Shown: positions 43,018 through 50,440 of the stretch, one piece after another
Layout: each line of letters starts with the position of its first letter
Numbering within the stretch: position 1 is the first letter of the stretch
NCBI RefSeq assembly: GCF_900249755.1
Contig: NZ_LT976854.1
Span: forward strand, 2,146,927 to 2,210,926
Length of the DNA: 64,000 nt
From: Cupriavidus taiwanensis
Lineage (GTDB): Bacteria > Pseudomonadota > Gammaproteobacteria > Burkholderiales > Burkholderiaceae
Direction of reading: 5' to 3'
The notes under the pieces: model-generated
Databases searched by the model: none
What the model was told of the DNA's origin: nothing
What the model saw: only the letters and a program-made list of their open reading frames with translations
Program-made: the position numbers and the translations under genes

Positions 43018-43763
43018 CCGCCCCCCGCCGCGGCGCGCGCGTACCCGTTTCTGCGTGGCCACACCGTGATCTGGTTGGCACGATGCACCGCGGTTACTCG
43101 CGTGCAGGACTGATGTAAGGCCAGTTTCAACCGTGCAACCGGCTGGGGGCCGCTACACCACGTGCGGCGGGAGCGGCAAATCGCCGGCCGATGCGCGCAA
43201 GCAGGCGCCAGCGCCATGTCTGCGCCGCCGCGGCATGTGCGCACCGCGTTGCAGTGACGAAACCGATTGGTCCGGCACAGCCGCACGGCGGCGGCCAGGC
43301 GCTGCGAAACGACCCGTAAAGCCGCGCGGCACAAGCGTTTGCGGCCCTTGGCACACTTGTCGCTCTGGCTTCGCCAGGGCGCACGCGTGCGTGCCTGCGC
43401 CGGTTCCGTCAAACCCGTCATTGCGCGCTGGAGAACAACCACATGCGTCACCCGCCTTCCCGCATGACGGCGCGCCGGCGCGCATACCGCCTGGCCGGCC
43501 CGCCGCCGTCAGAGCTCGACCTGGTGTCGGCGCCACTGCTGCCTTATCCGCGCGCGCGCGCACAGCTCGCGGGCAGTGTGCACGGCACGGCTTGCGTGGC
43601 GACCCGCAGACCGGCGCAGGCCAGTCCGGCATGCCGGCGCCATGCGGGCAAGCGGCGCGCCTGAGGGGCCCATACAACAAGGGGGCACGCGAGCCAGCGT
43701 GACCGCGCGGATTAGTGTTCCGTCCCCCGGCGGGCACTTTTTTTCCACAGGGAGATGCCGACC
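43018..43763. other. gene-poor stretch with one dispersed iteron
   Basis: This 746-bp stretch holds no protein I can support. It contains iteron element 8 at 43039-43055 near its left edge. A plus-strand frame at 43443-43664 has a GGAG site nearby but encodes an Arg/Ala/Pro-rich low-complexity product and overlaps several opposing frames, so it is not called. The remainder is GC-rich with no clear promoter or repeat. Confidence 0.55.
43039..43055 (-). repeat. dispersed iteron-like element 8
   Basis: Exact consensus copy in reverse orientation, 22 bp after the lipoprotein stop. Confidence 0.85.
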
Positions 43764-44162
43764 ATGAAAGCCGCAATGCTCGCCACGGCGCTGGCGGTCT
43801 GCTCGGGCAGCGCGATCGCGGCCAGCTACGCGTGGTTCGACCGCCCCGCAGCCGCCGAGCCGAACAGCCACGCTGCGGTCAGCAACGACATCTATGTGCG
43901 CGGCTTCGGCTGGGCCTGGGGAGAACTGCAGCTGGATCCGGACACGTCGGGCAGCGAAGCGCAGGCGCCGCCCACGCGGCATGCGCGCGACAGCCAGCGC
44001 CGCCGCGACATCGCGCCGTGGCATCGGCAGGACACCTGCGAGCCGCCGCGGCGCACGCGCGGCAAGATCAGCATGAACCTCGCCACCGCGCCCGCGCAGG
44101 CGGGCGGCGGCGGGTTGGCGGGCGGGACGGGGGCCTCGCGGCCCCCGCGGGTGGTGCGCTGA
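43764..44162 (+). CDS. hypothetical exported protein
   Basis: A 132-residue protein with a clear signal peptide (MKAAMLATALAVCSGSAIAAS). The mature part is rich in Pro, Arg and Gly and shows no domain I recognise, apart from an aromatic segment VRGFGWAWGEL. ATG codons at 43755 and 43764 are possible; the GGGAG ribosome site at 43750-43754 abuts the first and is nine bases from the second, so 43764 is preferred. A hairpin follows the gene. Confidence 0.6.
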   Translation: MKAAMLATALAVCSGSAIAASYAWFDRPAAAEPNSHAAVSNDIYVRGFGWAWGELQLDPDTSGSEAQAPPTRHARDSQRRRDIAPWHRQDTCEPPRRTRGKISMNLATAPAQAGGGGLAGGTGASRPPRVVR

Positions 44163-44187
44163 CGTGCCGGCCGGCACGGGGAAAGGC

Positions 44188-44216
44188 GGAACCGGCGAGC
44201 GGACGTCGCCGGTTCC
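44188..44216 (+). terminator. hairpin after the exported protein gene
   Basis: GGAACCGGCGA (44188-44198) pairs with TCGCCGGTTCC (44206-44216). The following CCTTTCCC is not a pure T-run, so termination would be imperfect. Confidence 0.5.
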
Positions 44217-44263
44217 CCTTTCCCGCTAGCGCCGATGGCGCCGCTGGCGCCGTTGGCTTGCGC

Positions 44264-45631
44264 TTATTCCCCTGCCGAGGCGTGGCTCTCCACACGGATG
44301 TTGTGCTTGTGCATGAGCCGGTACAGGGTCACGCGCGAGACATTGAGCTCGCGCGCGGCCGGCACCACGTGAAAGCCGTGGCTCGCCATCACGGTGCGGA
44401 TCGCTTCGCGCTCGGCCTCTTCGCGGATCGCATCGAGGGTCTTGCGCGGCAGTTCCGAGCCGCCGTGCAGCTGCAGGTCTTCGGCGGTGATCTTGCGGTT
44501 GTCGGTCATCACGATGGCGCGGCGCACGCGGTTGATCAGTTCGCGCACGTTGCCCGGCCAGGCGTATTGCATCATCGCCTGCGTCGCGCACGCGGAGAAC
44601 CCGCGGATGCGGCGGTGCGCCTCGTGGCCGTGCTCGGCCAGCACCGCATTGGCCAGCAGCAGGATGTCCTCGCCGCGCTCGCGCAGCGCCGGGATGGTCA
44701 GCGTCAGCACGCACAGCCGGTGGAACAGGTCCGAGCGGAAGCGCCCGTCGGCCTGCGCCGCCACCAGGTCCACGTGCGTGGCCGAGATGATGCGCAGGTT
44801 CAGCGGGATCGACTGATGCCCGCCCAGCCGCGTGATCATGCCCTGCTGCAGGAAGCGCAGCAGTGCCACCTGGCTTTCGAGCGGCAGGTCGCCGATTTCG
44901 TCGAGGAACAGCGTGCCGCCCTGCGCCTGTTCGATCCAGCCGATCTTGCGCTGGTTGGCCCCGGTAAATGCACCCTTTTCATAGCCGAACAGCTCTGACT
45001 GCACCAGATGCGAGGGAATGGCGCCGCAGTTGATGGCAATGAACGGGCCCTTGCGCCGGCTCGAGGCATCGTGGATCGCCTGCGCGGCCAGTTCCTTGCC
45101 GGTGCCGGACTCGCCCGAGATAAACACCGGCGCCTCGTTGTGCGCCACCTTGGCGAGCGAGCGGAACATCGCGCGCATCGCGGCGCATTCGCCGATCATG
45201 GTGCCGCGCGACGCGCTTTCCTGCGGTCGCGTGCCGTGCAGCGACGCCATGCCGCGCGCATGCCGCAGCGTGTACAGCAGTTCCGGCATCGAGAACGGCA
45301 GGCGCACGTAGTCCACGCAGTAGTCGCGGATCATCCGCCGGACGCGCTCGTTGACGAGCATTGCATCGGAGGTGATCGCCACCCACGTGACATGCAGGTA
45401 CTGCAGCGCCTGCTCCAGCTGCGCGAACTCGGCTTCGCTGTAGTCGGACTGCAGGTCGATCACGCCCGCCGTGGGCGGGCAGGCACGCACCGCGCGCTCG
45501 GCGTCGCGGACCTGCGCCACGCGGCGGATCTCCCATTCCGTGCCGATCACGGACGGATCAAAACCAAAATCTTCATGACGCGACACGACCACGAGCTGTG
45601 CAGTGCGTGACGCCTTGCACAGTCGGTCCAT
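44264..45631 (-). CDS. sigma-54-dependent transcriptional activator (VpsR/EpsR-like)
   Basis: A 455-residue bacterial enhancer-binding protein. An N-terminal receiver-like domain (about 10-120) lacks the usual acidic pair after strand 1 although an aspartate is present in GVIDLQSD. The AAA+ domain (about 145-385) has Walker A SGESGTGKELAA, the sigma-54 contact loop GAFTGAN and Walker B TLFLDEIGDLPL. A Fis-type HTH closes the protein (AARELNVSRVTLYRLMHKH). VpsR-like members control exopolysaccharide genes, which fits the glycan gene about 14 kb away, but linkage is loose. The ATG at 45631 has a GGGAG site. Confidence 0.93.
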   Translation of the reverse strand: MDRLCKASRTAQLVVVSRHEDFGFDPSVIGTEWEIRRVAQVRDAERAVRACPPTAGVIDLQSDYSEAEFAQLEQALQYLHVTWVAITSDAMLVNERVRRMIRDYCVDYVRLPFSMPELLYTLRHARGMASLHGTRPQESASRGTMIGECAAMRAMFRSLAKVAHNEAPVFISGESGTGKELAAQAIHDASSRRKGPFIAINCGAIPSHLVQSELFGYEKGAFTGANQRKIGWIEQAQGGTLFLDEIGDLPLESQVALLRFLQQGMITRLGGHQSIPLNLRIISATHVDLVAAQADGRFRSDLFHRLCVLTLTIPALRERGEDILLLANAVLAEHGHEAHRRIRGFSACATQAMMQYAWPGNVRELINRVRRAIVMTDNRKITAEDLQLHGGSELPRKTLDAIREEAEREAIRTVMASHGFHVVPAARELNVSRVTLYRLMHKHNIRVESHASAGE

Positions 45632-45756
45632 CACGATCTCCCGGACGTTAGGCTTGTTCTTGGTGCCGGCTCCCGTGGCCGCCGCAGCGGCGCGCGTCCG
45701 TGGCGGACGGTGGGGCTGAACTGGCTGCGGGCATGTGCCCGCGGTCGACGTCGGTG

Positions 45757-46227
45757 TCACGAGCTGGACAGACTGCGGGTGGACTCGTCAGGTGCGGCAA
45801 GGTAGTCCGCACCTGGCTGGAGCTGCTCGCGGATGCGCCGCCGCATGGCCTCCTTCTCGCGCATCAACTCCACGCGCGGCGCCTGCGGCGACTGGCCGGA
45901 GTATTGATAGTAGAGCGCCTTGTAGGTGAGCTGGCTCAGGATCCATTCCTGCAGCAGCGTGCGCTGGCGCGCGAGCTCCCCTTCGAGCAGCCGGTGGCGA
46001 CGCAACAGGTTGGATATGACCGCACGCGCGCTGTCACTGAGTTCGCTGTCTTGCGCAAGCAGCGCGTCAACTTCCGCGGCGACCCCCTCGCTCACGGCCC
46101 GTTTGGCGGGCACTTCGCCTGCGGCTTCCCCCACGGCAGCCCAGGCCGGATGCATGGATCGGATGGATCGGTTACTGGACTCCCTGACAGGCCCGATGAC
46201 GGGTCGCCGGATCTCTCCTGCGGTCAT
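45757..46227 (-). CDS. hypothetical protein with coiled-coil segment
   Basis: A 156-residue soluble protein with no family I recognise. Residues about 50-110 form a strong amphipathic, coiled-coil-like stretch (SDSARAVISNLLRRHRLLEG), and the C-terminal 40 residues are charged. No signal peptide or membrane span. Codon composition and length support a real gene. It lies upstream of the sigma-54 activator on the same strand, with 125 bp between. Confidence 0.65.
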   Translation of the reverse strand: MTAGEIRRPVIGPVRESSNRSIRSMHPAWAAVGEAAGEVPAKRAVSEGVAAEVDALLAQDSELSDSARAVISNLLRRHRLLEGELARQRTLLQEWILSQLTYKALYYQYSGQSPQAPRVELMREKEAMRRRIREQLQPGADYLAAPDESTRSLSSS

Positions 46228-46649
46228 GATTATCCCCGTTGAACAACATCCCCCGGCACTGCACGTCTACGTTTACCACTTTTTCAGTCTTGGAATTTTC
46301 TTGTCTGCGTGGCGCGCATGTTGTCCGCACGCTCCCGGTTTGTGGACGGCGCCGTCATCGATATTGACGGTCTCTGTTCCGAAAGCACTGCCGTCCTGGC
46401 GCATTGCGCCGACGCGCTTTCGGCCTGGCTCCGGGCATCCTGCCGCATACCCCGGAGTCAAGAAGGGGCGCTTGCCGCGCCCCTCTTTGCCACGCCTATA
46501 GTTCAGTGCATTTGCGGCGGTTTGTCCAGCCCCGAGTGGGTGACTTACAGCCAATCTCATCCTTTGGTATGAGCCCTCGCGCACACATGCGAGAGCGCCG
46601 GCAGCGGCATGCCGCAGCACGCGCGCACGTGCCTGTGGCGAAACCATAC

Positions 46650-46666
46650 TACGCAGAATCGGGTAC
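46650..46666 (+). repeat. dispersed iteron-like element 9
   Basis: CGCAGAATCGGGTACGC, one base (A to T) from the consensus, a variant also found four times in the origin core. First of a trio. Confidence 0.85.
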
Positions 46667-46745
46667 GCTCCGACACCCCACCGCGGCAGGGACAGACGTG
46701 CGCTGCAACCCGGAAACCGATGGATTCGCGGACCGGGCCTGGCAC

Positions 46746-46762
46746 GCAGAATCGGGTACGCG
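46746..46762 (+). repeat. dispersed iteron-like element 10
   Basis: CGCAGAATCGGGTACGC, 96 bp from element 9 in the same orientation. Confidence 0.85.
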
Positions 46763-46790
46763 CCACGGCGCCGGACAGGATCCGCCGCGC

Positions 46791-46807
46791 GCAGAAACGG
46801 GTACGCA
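46791..46807 (+). repeat. dispersed iteron-like element 11
   Basis: Exact consensus copy, 45 bp from element 10; the 45-bp step also occurs in the origin. Confidence 0.85.
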
Positions 46808-46848
46808 TCAGCGTTGTGCGAACGGCGATGGCTGCTGTCAACGGCGAT

Positions 46849-46872
46849 AAAAAAGGCGGCCCTCGGCCGCCC
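46849..46872 (-). terminator. intrinsic terminator for the purine permease
   Basis: Stem GGCGGCC (46856-46862) and GGCCGCC (46866-46872) with an A-run at 46850-46855, that is, a T-run on the minus strand, 34 bp after the permease stop. Confidence 0.8.
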
Positions 46873-46905
46873 TGTCGGGACTCGACGTGATCCAGCCCGC
46901 GGCGG

Positions 46906-48270
46906 TCAGTGTCCCGGGAGATAGTAGAACTTGAAGACGAACACGGCGGCAATGATCCACACCATCACCGGCACGCTGCGTGCGCGCCCGGTCAGCAGCT
47001 TGAGCGCCGCATAGCTGATGAAGCCGAACGCCACGCCGTTGGCGACGGAATACGTGAAGGGCATGCCCAGCGCGGTCATCACCGCGGGCACCACTTCGGT
47101 CACGTCGTTCCAGTCGATTTCCAGCAGCTCGCGCAACATCAGGCACGACACATACAGCAGCGCCGGCGCGGTCGCATACGCGGGCACCGTGCCCGCCAGC
47201 GGCGCGATGAACAGCGCCGCGAGAAACAGCACGGCCACCGTCACCGCGGTCAGCCCGGTACGTCCGCCTGCCTGCACGCCCGAGGCGCTTTCGATATACG
47301 CGGTGGTGGACGAGGTGCCCAGGAACGAGCCCGCCATGATCGCAGTGCTGTCGGCCATCAGCGCCTTGTTCAGGCGGTCCATCTTGCCGGCCTTGAGCAG
47401 GCCTGCGCGATTGGCCACGCCCATCAGCGTGCCGGTCGCGTCGAACAGTTCCACCAGGAAGAACACCAGCACCACGTTGATGATGCCGATCGACAGGGCC
47501 GCGGTGATATCGAGCTTGAACAGCGTCGGGTCGAGCGAGGGCGGCGCGGAAAAGACACCGTGGAAGGTGTTGCCGGCAAAGGCGAAGCTCAGCAGCGTGG
47601 TCAGCAGGATGCCGATCAGGATCGCACCCTTCACGCGCAGGTGGTCCAGCGCCACGATCACGAAGAAGCCGATGATCGCCAGCACCGCCGAAGGCTGGTG
47701 CAGGTCACCGATGGTCACCAGCGTGGCCGGGCTCGCGGCAACGATGCCGGCGTTCTTCAGCGCGACGATGGCCAGGAACAGGCCGATGCCCGCGGTGATG
47801 GCCACGCGGATCGAATGCGGGATGCCATTGACGATCATCTCGCGCACGCGGAACAGCGTCACCAGCAGGAACAGGCAGCCGGAGATGAAGACGGCGCCGA
47901 GCGCCGCTTCCCACGGGAAGCCCATGCCCTTGACCACGGTGTAGGCGAAATACGCGTTCAGCCCCATGCCGGGCGCCATCGCAATCGGATAGTTGGCGTA
48001 GAAGCCCATGATCAGCGTGCCGATCGCCGCGGCCACGCAGGTGGCGACGAACACCGCGTCCTTGGGCATGCCGGCATCGCCGAGGATCGAGGGGTTGACG
48101 AAGATGATGTACGCCATCGTCAGGAACGTGGTGATGCCGGCCAGGATCTCGGTACGGACATCGGTGTGGTGCTCGCGCAGCCTGAATACGCGCTCGAGCA
48201 GCGACGGCGCGGCCTGGGGCGCTGCGGGGTTGGATGTACCCGGCTTGGAAGCGGGATCCGGCATCGACAT
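46906..48270 (-). CDS. NCS2 family purine permease (AzgA-like)
   Basis: A 454-residue inner-membrane proton symporter of the AzgA branch of NCS2, importing adenine, guanine or hypoxanthine. It has about 13 hydrophobic segments, the opening FLTMAYIIFVNPSILGDAGM, the MAPGMGLNAYFAY block and SSTTAYIESASGVQAGGRTG. The start at 48270 follows an AGGAGACC site. It is divergent from the first cspA-like gene across a 376-bp gap. Confidence 0.92.
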   Translation of the reverse strand: MSMPDPASKPGTSNPAAPQAAPSLLERVFRLREHHTDVRTEILAGITTFLTMAYIIFVNPSILGDAGMPKDAVFVATCVAAAIGTLIMGFYANYPIAMAPGMGLNAYFAYTVVKGMGFPWEAALGAVFISGCLFLLVTLFRVREMIVNGIPHSIRVAITAGIGLFLAIVALKNAGIVAASPATLVTIGDLHQPSAVLAIIGFFVIVALDHLRVKGAILIGILLTTLLSFAFAGNTFHGVFSAPPSLDPTLFKLDITAALSIGIINVVLVFFLVELFDATGTLMGVANRAGLLKAGKMDRLNKALMADSTAIMAGSFLGTSSTTAYIESASGVQAGGRTGLTAVTVAVLFLAALFIAPLAGTVPAYATAPALLYVSCLMLRELLEIDWNDVTEVVPAVMTALGMPFTYSVANGVAFGFISYAALKLLTGRARSVPVMVWIIAAVFVFKFYYLPGH

Positions 48271-48646
48271 GTAGGGTCTCCTGGTGTCTTATCGTGTGCG
48301 CGGCGGCTGGCGCGGCGCCGGCTGCGCGGCAAACGCACTGTGGTCCCGCCCGCGCTGGCGCCGGCACGGCGTACACGAATAAGCGACATGCAAAAGGCGT
48401 GATGATCCCATGACGCGCACGCCGCGGGCCAGCCCGCAGACCCGCGCGGCTAGGGACCGGCCCCATCTTGACGATGGCGGCAATCCCCCGTATAAACCCG
48501 CCTAGATTCAAGCGACGAGGCAACAGTTCATTCGTTAGCCACCGTCTGGTACTTCGGTTGTCCATGGTGTCCTTTCCTTGAGTTCCCCGTGTCGGATGAC
48601 GTTTTCGTCATGCGATCTTTTTTGTCCTTTATCTGGAAAGCAAATC
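48271..48646. promoter_or_regulatory. promoter gap and long 5' UTR of the first cspA-like gene
   Basis: The right part, about 48535-48646, is a typical long cold-shock 5' UTR with a small hairpin ATGACG-TTTT-CGTCAT (48596-48611) just before the ribosome site. The left part holds the purine permease promoter. No gene is supported inside. Confidence 0.55.
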
Positions 48647-48850
48647 ATGCAAACCGGTATCGTCAAGTGGTTCAACGACGCCAAGGGCTTCGGCTTCATC
48701 AAGCCGGACGCGGGTGGTGACGACCTCTTCGCCCATTTCTCGGAAATCCGCGCCGACGGCTTCAAGTCGCTGCAGGAAAACCAGCGCGTGCAGTTCGAAG
48801 TCAAGAATGGCCCGAAGGGCCTGCAGGCCGCGAACATCACCCCGCTGTAA
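48647..48850 (+). CDS. cold-shock protein (CspA family), left of the origin
   Basis: A 67-residue single cold-shock domain, with the RNP-1 motif KGFGFIKP and RNP-2 DLFAHFSEI. It binds single-stranded RNA and DNA and acts as an RNA chaperone. ATG at 48647. It is followed by a strong intrinsic terminator and then the origin. A second, very similar gene lies on the other side of repA, in opposite orientation. Confidence 0.95.
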   Translation: MQTGIVKWFNDAKGFGFIKPDAGGDDLFAHFSEIRADGFKSLQENQRVQFEVKNGPKGLQAANITPL

Positions 48851-48891
48851 GCGTTGACCGCCCGGCGCACCTCGCGTGCGCCGCACAGCGT

Positions 48892-48918
48892 AAAACCCCG
48901 CCCTGGCGGGGTTTTTTG
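48892..48918 (+). terminator. intrinsic terminator of the left cspA-like gene
   Basis: AAAACCCCGCC (48892-48902) pairs with GGCGGGGTTTT (48905-48915), then a T-run. It isolates the origin from cspA transcription. Confidence 0.92.
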
Positions 48919-49052
48919 TTTTCTGCCGCCAGCTCGCGGCAAGGACTTGCGGGGCCACCCTTTTTTCTCCCGCCTTTCTTCCGGCTTTTTCCCGCCTTTT
49001 CTCTCCCTCCCCTCGCCGCAGCCAGCCGGATCGGTAGCGCTTCGCCCTGACA

Positions 49053-49073
49053 ACCCGTTTCGCAGAAACGGGT
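49053..49073. repeat. palindromic outermost iteron
   Basis: The first copy extends leftward into ACCCGTTTC-GCA-GAAACGGGT, a perfect 9-bp inverted repeat with a 3-base spacer. No other iteron in the cluster has this, so it may bind RepA as an inverted dimer. Confidence 0.6.
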
Positions 49074-49532
49074 ACGGCATGTTGCTCTGCAGAACTGCGG
49101 AGGCTTGGCTACGGCGCGCAGAAACGGGTACGCGTCCGCTCACTGACGGTCCCGCGTACCAACATGCGCCTCGCAGAAACGGGTACGCATGGCGCGCTTT
49201 GCTGGTTTGAAGCCACGTTCCTACCCGCAGAAACGGGTACGCCACAAATTTTTTTCCGCACGGTTGTATCGCTTTTTCAGCCCGCGCCGGCCACACCTGT
49301 CCACACCGGCGGCTCTGGCCCCCCAGCGCAGAAACGGGTACGCACCATGCTGCGCCGCGGAATTCAGCCTTGCCGCCGGCCCCCGCCGCGCCTTCGCAGA
49401 ATCGGGTACGCCCTGGCGGCGGTGGCCTGGCCGCCGCGCTCGCAGAATCGGGTACGCATCAAGATTGCCTGAGCAGGGGTGCGGCGTTGGGCGCCACATT
49501 GCTTTGCCGTAGCGACGCAGAAACGGGTACGG
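49061..49532 (+). repeat. iteron cluster A, eight copies
   Basis: Elements at 49061, 49117, 49172, 49226, 49327, 49395, 49441 and 49516, all forward, each close to CGCAGAAACGGGTACGC; those at 49395 and 49441 have the AATC variant. The first four are spaced 54-56 bp apart, about five helical turns; the rest are irregular. The irregular, near-consensus pattern fits a control (incompatibility) array. Confidence 0.88.
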
Positions 49533-49573
49533 AAGCGCCAGGCCCGGCATGACGACGTATACGGTGGGTGTAA

Positions 49574-49606
49574 GTACTAGCTTTTCCGCTAGTACGCGTG
49601 TACAAT
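49574..49606 (+). promoter_or_regulatory. palindromic operator-promoter within the origin
   Basis: GTACTAGC (49574-49581) and GCTAGTAC (49588-49595) form an 8-bp inverted repeat with a 6-base spacer, immediately before a -10-like TACAAT at 49601-49606. Self-repressed rep promoters often carry such an operator, but here no gene starts for more than 800 bp, so the transcript may be a leader or primer RNA. Confidence 0.4.
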
Positions 49607-49649
49607 GGATACTTAGCGCGAGGACCGCCCCATATCGCGAAGAATCCAA

Positions 49650-49909
49650 CGCAGAAACGGGTACGCTGGGCGCGCGCGGATCCTCACTCGGTCACGCAGA
49701 AACGGGTACGGTCTGGCGCCCGGCGGGCTCGCCGGTTTCGTTCGCAGAATTGGGTACGCCGCAGAAACGGGTACGCCGACGCAACTAACGAAGCGAATCT
49801 GAGGGCGGCGCAGAAACAGGTACGCTTTGGCGGGGGTTTTCGCAGAAACGGGTACGCGGCACAGCCTGGTGGACCCGTTGTGCAGCCCGGCAGCGAACCA
49901 GTTTCTGCG
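49650..49909 (+). repeat. iteron cluster B, seven copies
   Basis: Forward elements at 49650, 49695, 49743, 49760, 49809 and 49841, and one reversed, two-mismatch element at 49893. The copies at 49743 and 49760 abut exactly; others are 32-49 bp apart. The reversed copy runs into the first DnaA-box site. Confidence 0.85.
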
Positions 49910-49941
49910 TGGATAACCGGCTGGCGGCGCGGTTATCCACC
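49908..49941. promoter_or_regulatory. inverted pair of DnaA boxes
   Basis: TTATCCACG on the minus strand (49908-49916) and TTATCCACC on the plus strand (49933-49941). They sit in a perfect 11-bp inverted repeat, GTGGATAACCG and CGGTTATCCAC (49909-49919 and 49930-49940) with a 10-base loop. Each is one base from the E. coli box TTATCCACA. Confidence 0.75.
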
Positions 49942-49990
49942 GGTTTGGGGCCGGTACCTGCGCGCCGGCACGCCAGGCAGGCAGGGATTT

Positions 49991-50007
49991 CGCAGAATCG
50001 GGTACGC
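49991..50007 (+). repeat. single iteron between DnaA boxes
   Basis: CGCAGAATCGGGTACGC, the AATC variant, between the DnaA-box pair and the downstream DnaA box. Confidence 0.85.
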
Positions 50008-50023
50008 CAGGCGGCCTGCGGCC

Positions 50024-50032
50024 TGTGGAAAA
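50024..50032 (-). promoter_or_regulatory. DnaA box
   Basis: TTTTCCACA on the minus strand, matching the relaxed DnaA consensus TTWTNCACA exactly. Confidence 0.65.
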
Positions 50033-50050
50033 GCCTGTGGGTGGCCCAGG

Positions 50051-50059
50051 TTATCCCCG
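50051..50059 (+). promoter_or_regulatory. weak DnaA box
   Basis: TTATCCCCG, two bases from TTATCCACA, abutting the first phased iteron. Confidence 0.4.
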
Positions 50060-50163
50060 CAGAATCCGGTTCGCGCCGGCCGCAGATACGGGTTCGGGTG
50101 GTCGCAGATACGGGTTCGCCCCTTCGCTGAATCGGGTACGGATCGCCGCAGAATCGGGTTCGC
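50058..50163 (+). repeat. phased degenerate iteron array, five copies
   Basis: Elements start at 50058, 50081, 50103, 50125 and 50147, steps of 23, 22, 22 and 22 bp (two helical turns). They keep the frame of the consensus but most carry GGTTCG instead of GGTACG. Regular phasing and degeneracy next to DnaA boxes mark the core-origin iterons, by analogy with P1- and F-type plasmids. Confidence 0.8.
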
Positions 50164-50370
50164 CGGGGGGTCCTTTTCCCTTAGGAATCAACGGGCTTGG
50201 CTTCACGTATACGGTTTACAAGTAGTTAACCCGTATCGGTATCGTTTACTGGTAGCTGAAGGGTTGCGAACCGTGGACAACCCTGCCGGGTTGCCCACCG
50301 TCCGCCACCCTGCGACCAGCCATCAGATCCTCCCGGCCGGCAAAAAACCCCGCAAGCAGTGCAGTCGCTT

Positions 50371-50387
50371 GTGTACCCGTTTCTGCG
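50371..50387 (-). repeat. reversed iteron just upstream of repA
   Basis: GTGTACCCGTTTCTGCG, one base from consensus, 53 bp before the repA start, a position suited to autoregulation of repA. Confidence 0.75.
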
Positions 50388-50440
50388 TGACAAGCTTTGC
50401 GGCTTCGAGTACAAAGGCGGGTAATCCGAAGCCAGCCACT

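Larger units (their letters stand above)
46228..46905. other. intergenic region with a trio of dispersed iterons
   Basis: This 678-bp gap has no supported gene. Its right part holds three iteron-like elements (46650, 46746, 46791), all in forward orientation, about 3.6 kb from repA, and the purine permease terminator. An AT-rich patch near 46260-46310 probably carries the promoter of the upstream minus-strand hypothetical gene. Confidence 0.7.
48919..50440. other. replication origin region of the secondary chromosome (oriC2-type)
   Basis: About 1.5 kb without a gene, ending at repA. From left to right it holds a pyrimidine-rich tract (48950-49020), eight near-consensus iterons (49061-49532), a promoter-like palindrome (49574-49606), seven iterons (49650-49909), DnaA-box sites (49908-50059), one iteron at 49991, five degenerate phased iterons (50058-50163), an 11-bp direct repeat ACGTATACGGT at 49555 and 50205, and a final reversed iteron at 50371. 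Direct iteron repeats, DnaA boxes and an adjacent repA are the hallmarks of an iteron-controlled origin. Confidence 0.8.

Noticed and set aside
43443..43664. Small plus-strand protein with a GGAG site
   Set aside because: Low-complexity Arg/Ala/Pro product overlapped by several other frames; no independent support.
49061..50387. The repeated elements as a CRISPR array
   Set aside because: Repeats are short, spacing varies from 0 to over 100 bp, copies are scattered and reversed, and no cas genes are present; the repA context fits iterons.
49598..50440. Long N-terminal extension of RepA in the same open frame
   Set aside because: The extension is translated iteron DNA, full of repeated motif-derived residues, and upstream of the reversed iteron; the homologous region starts at 50441.
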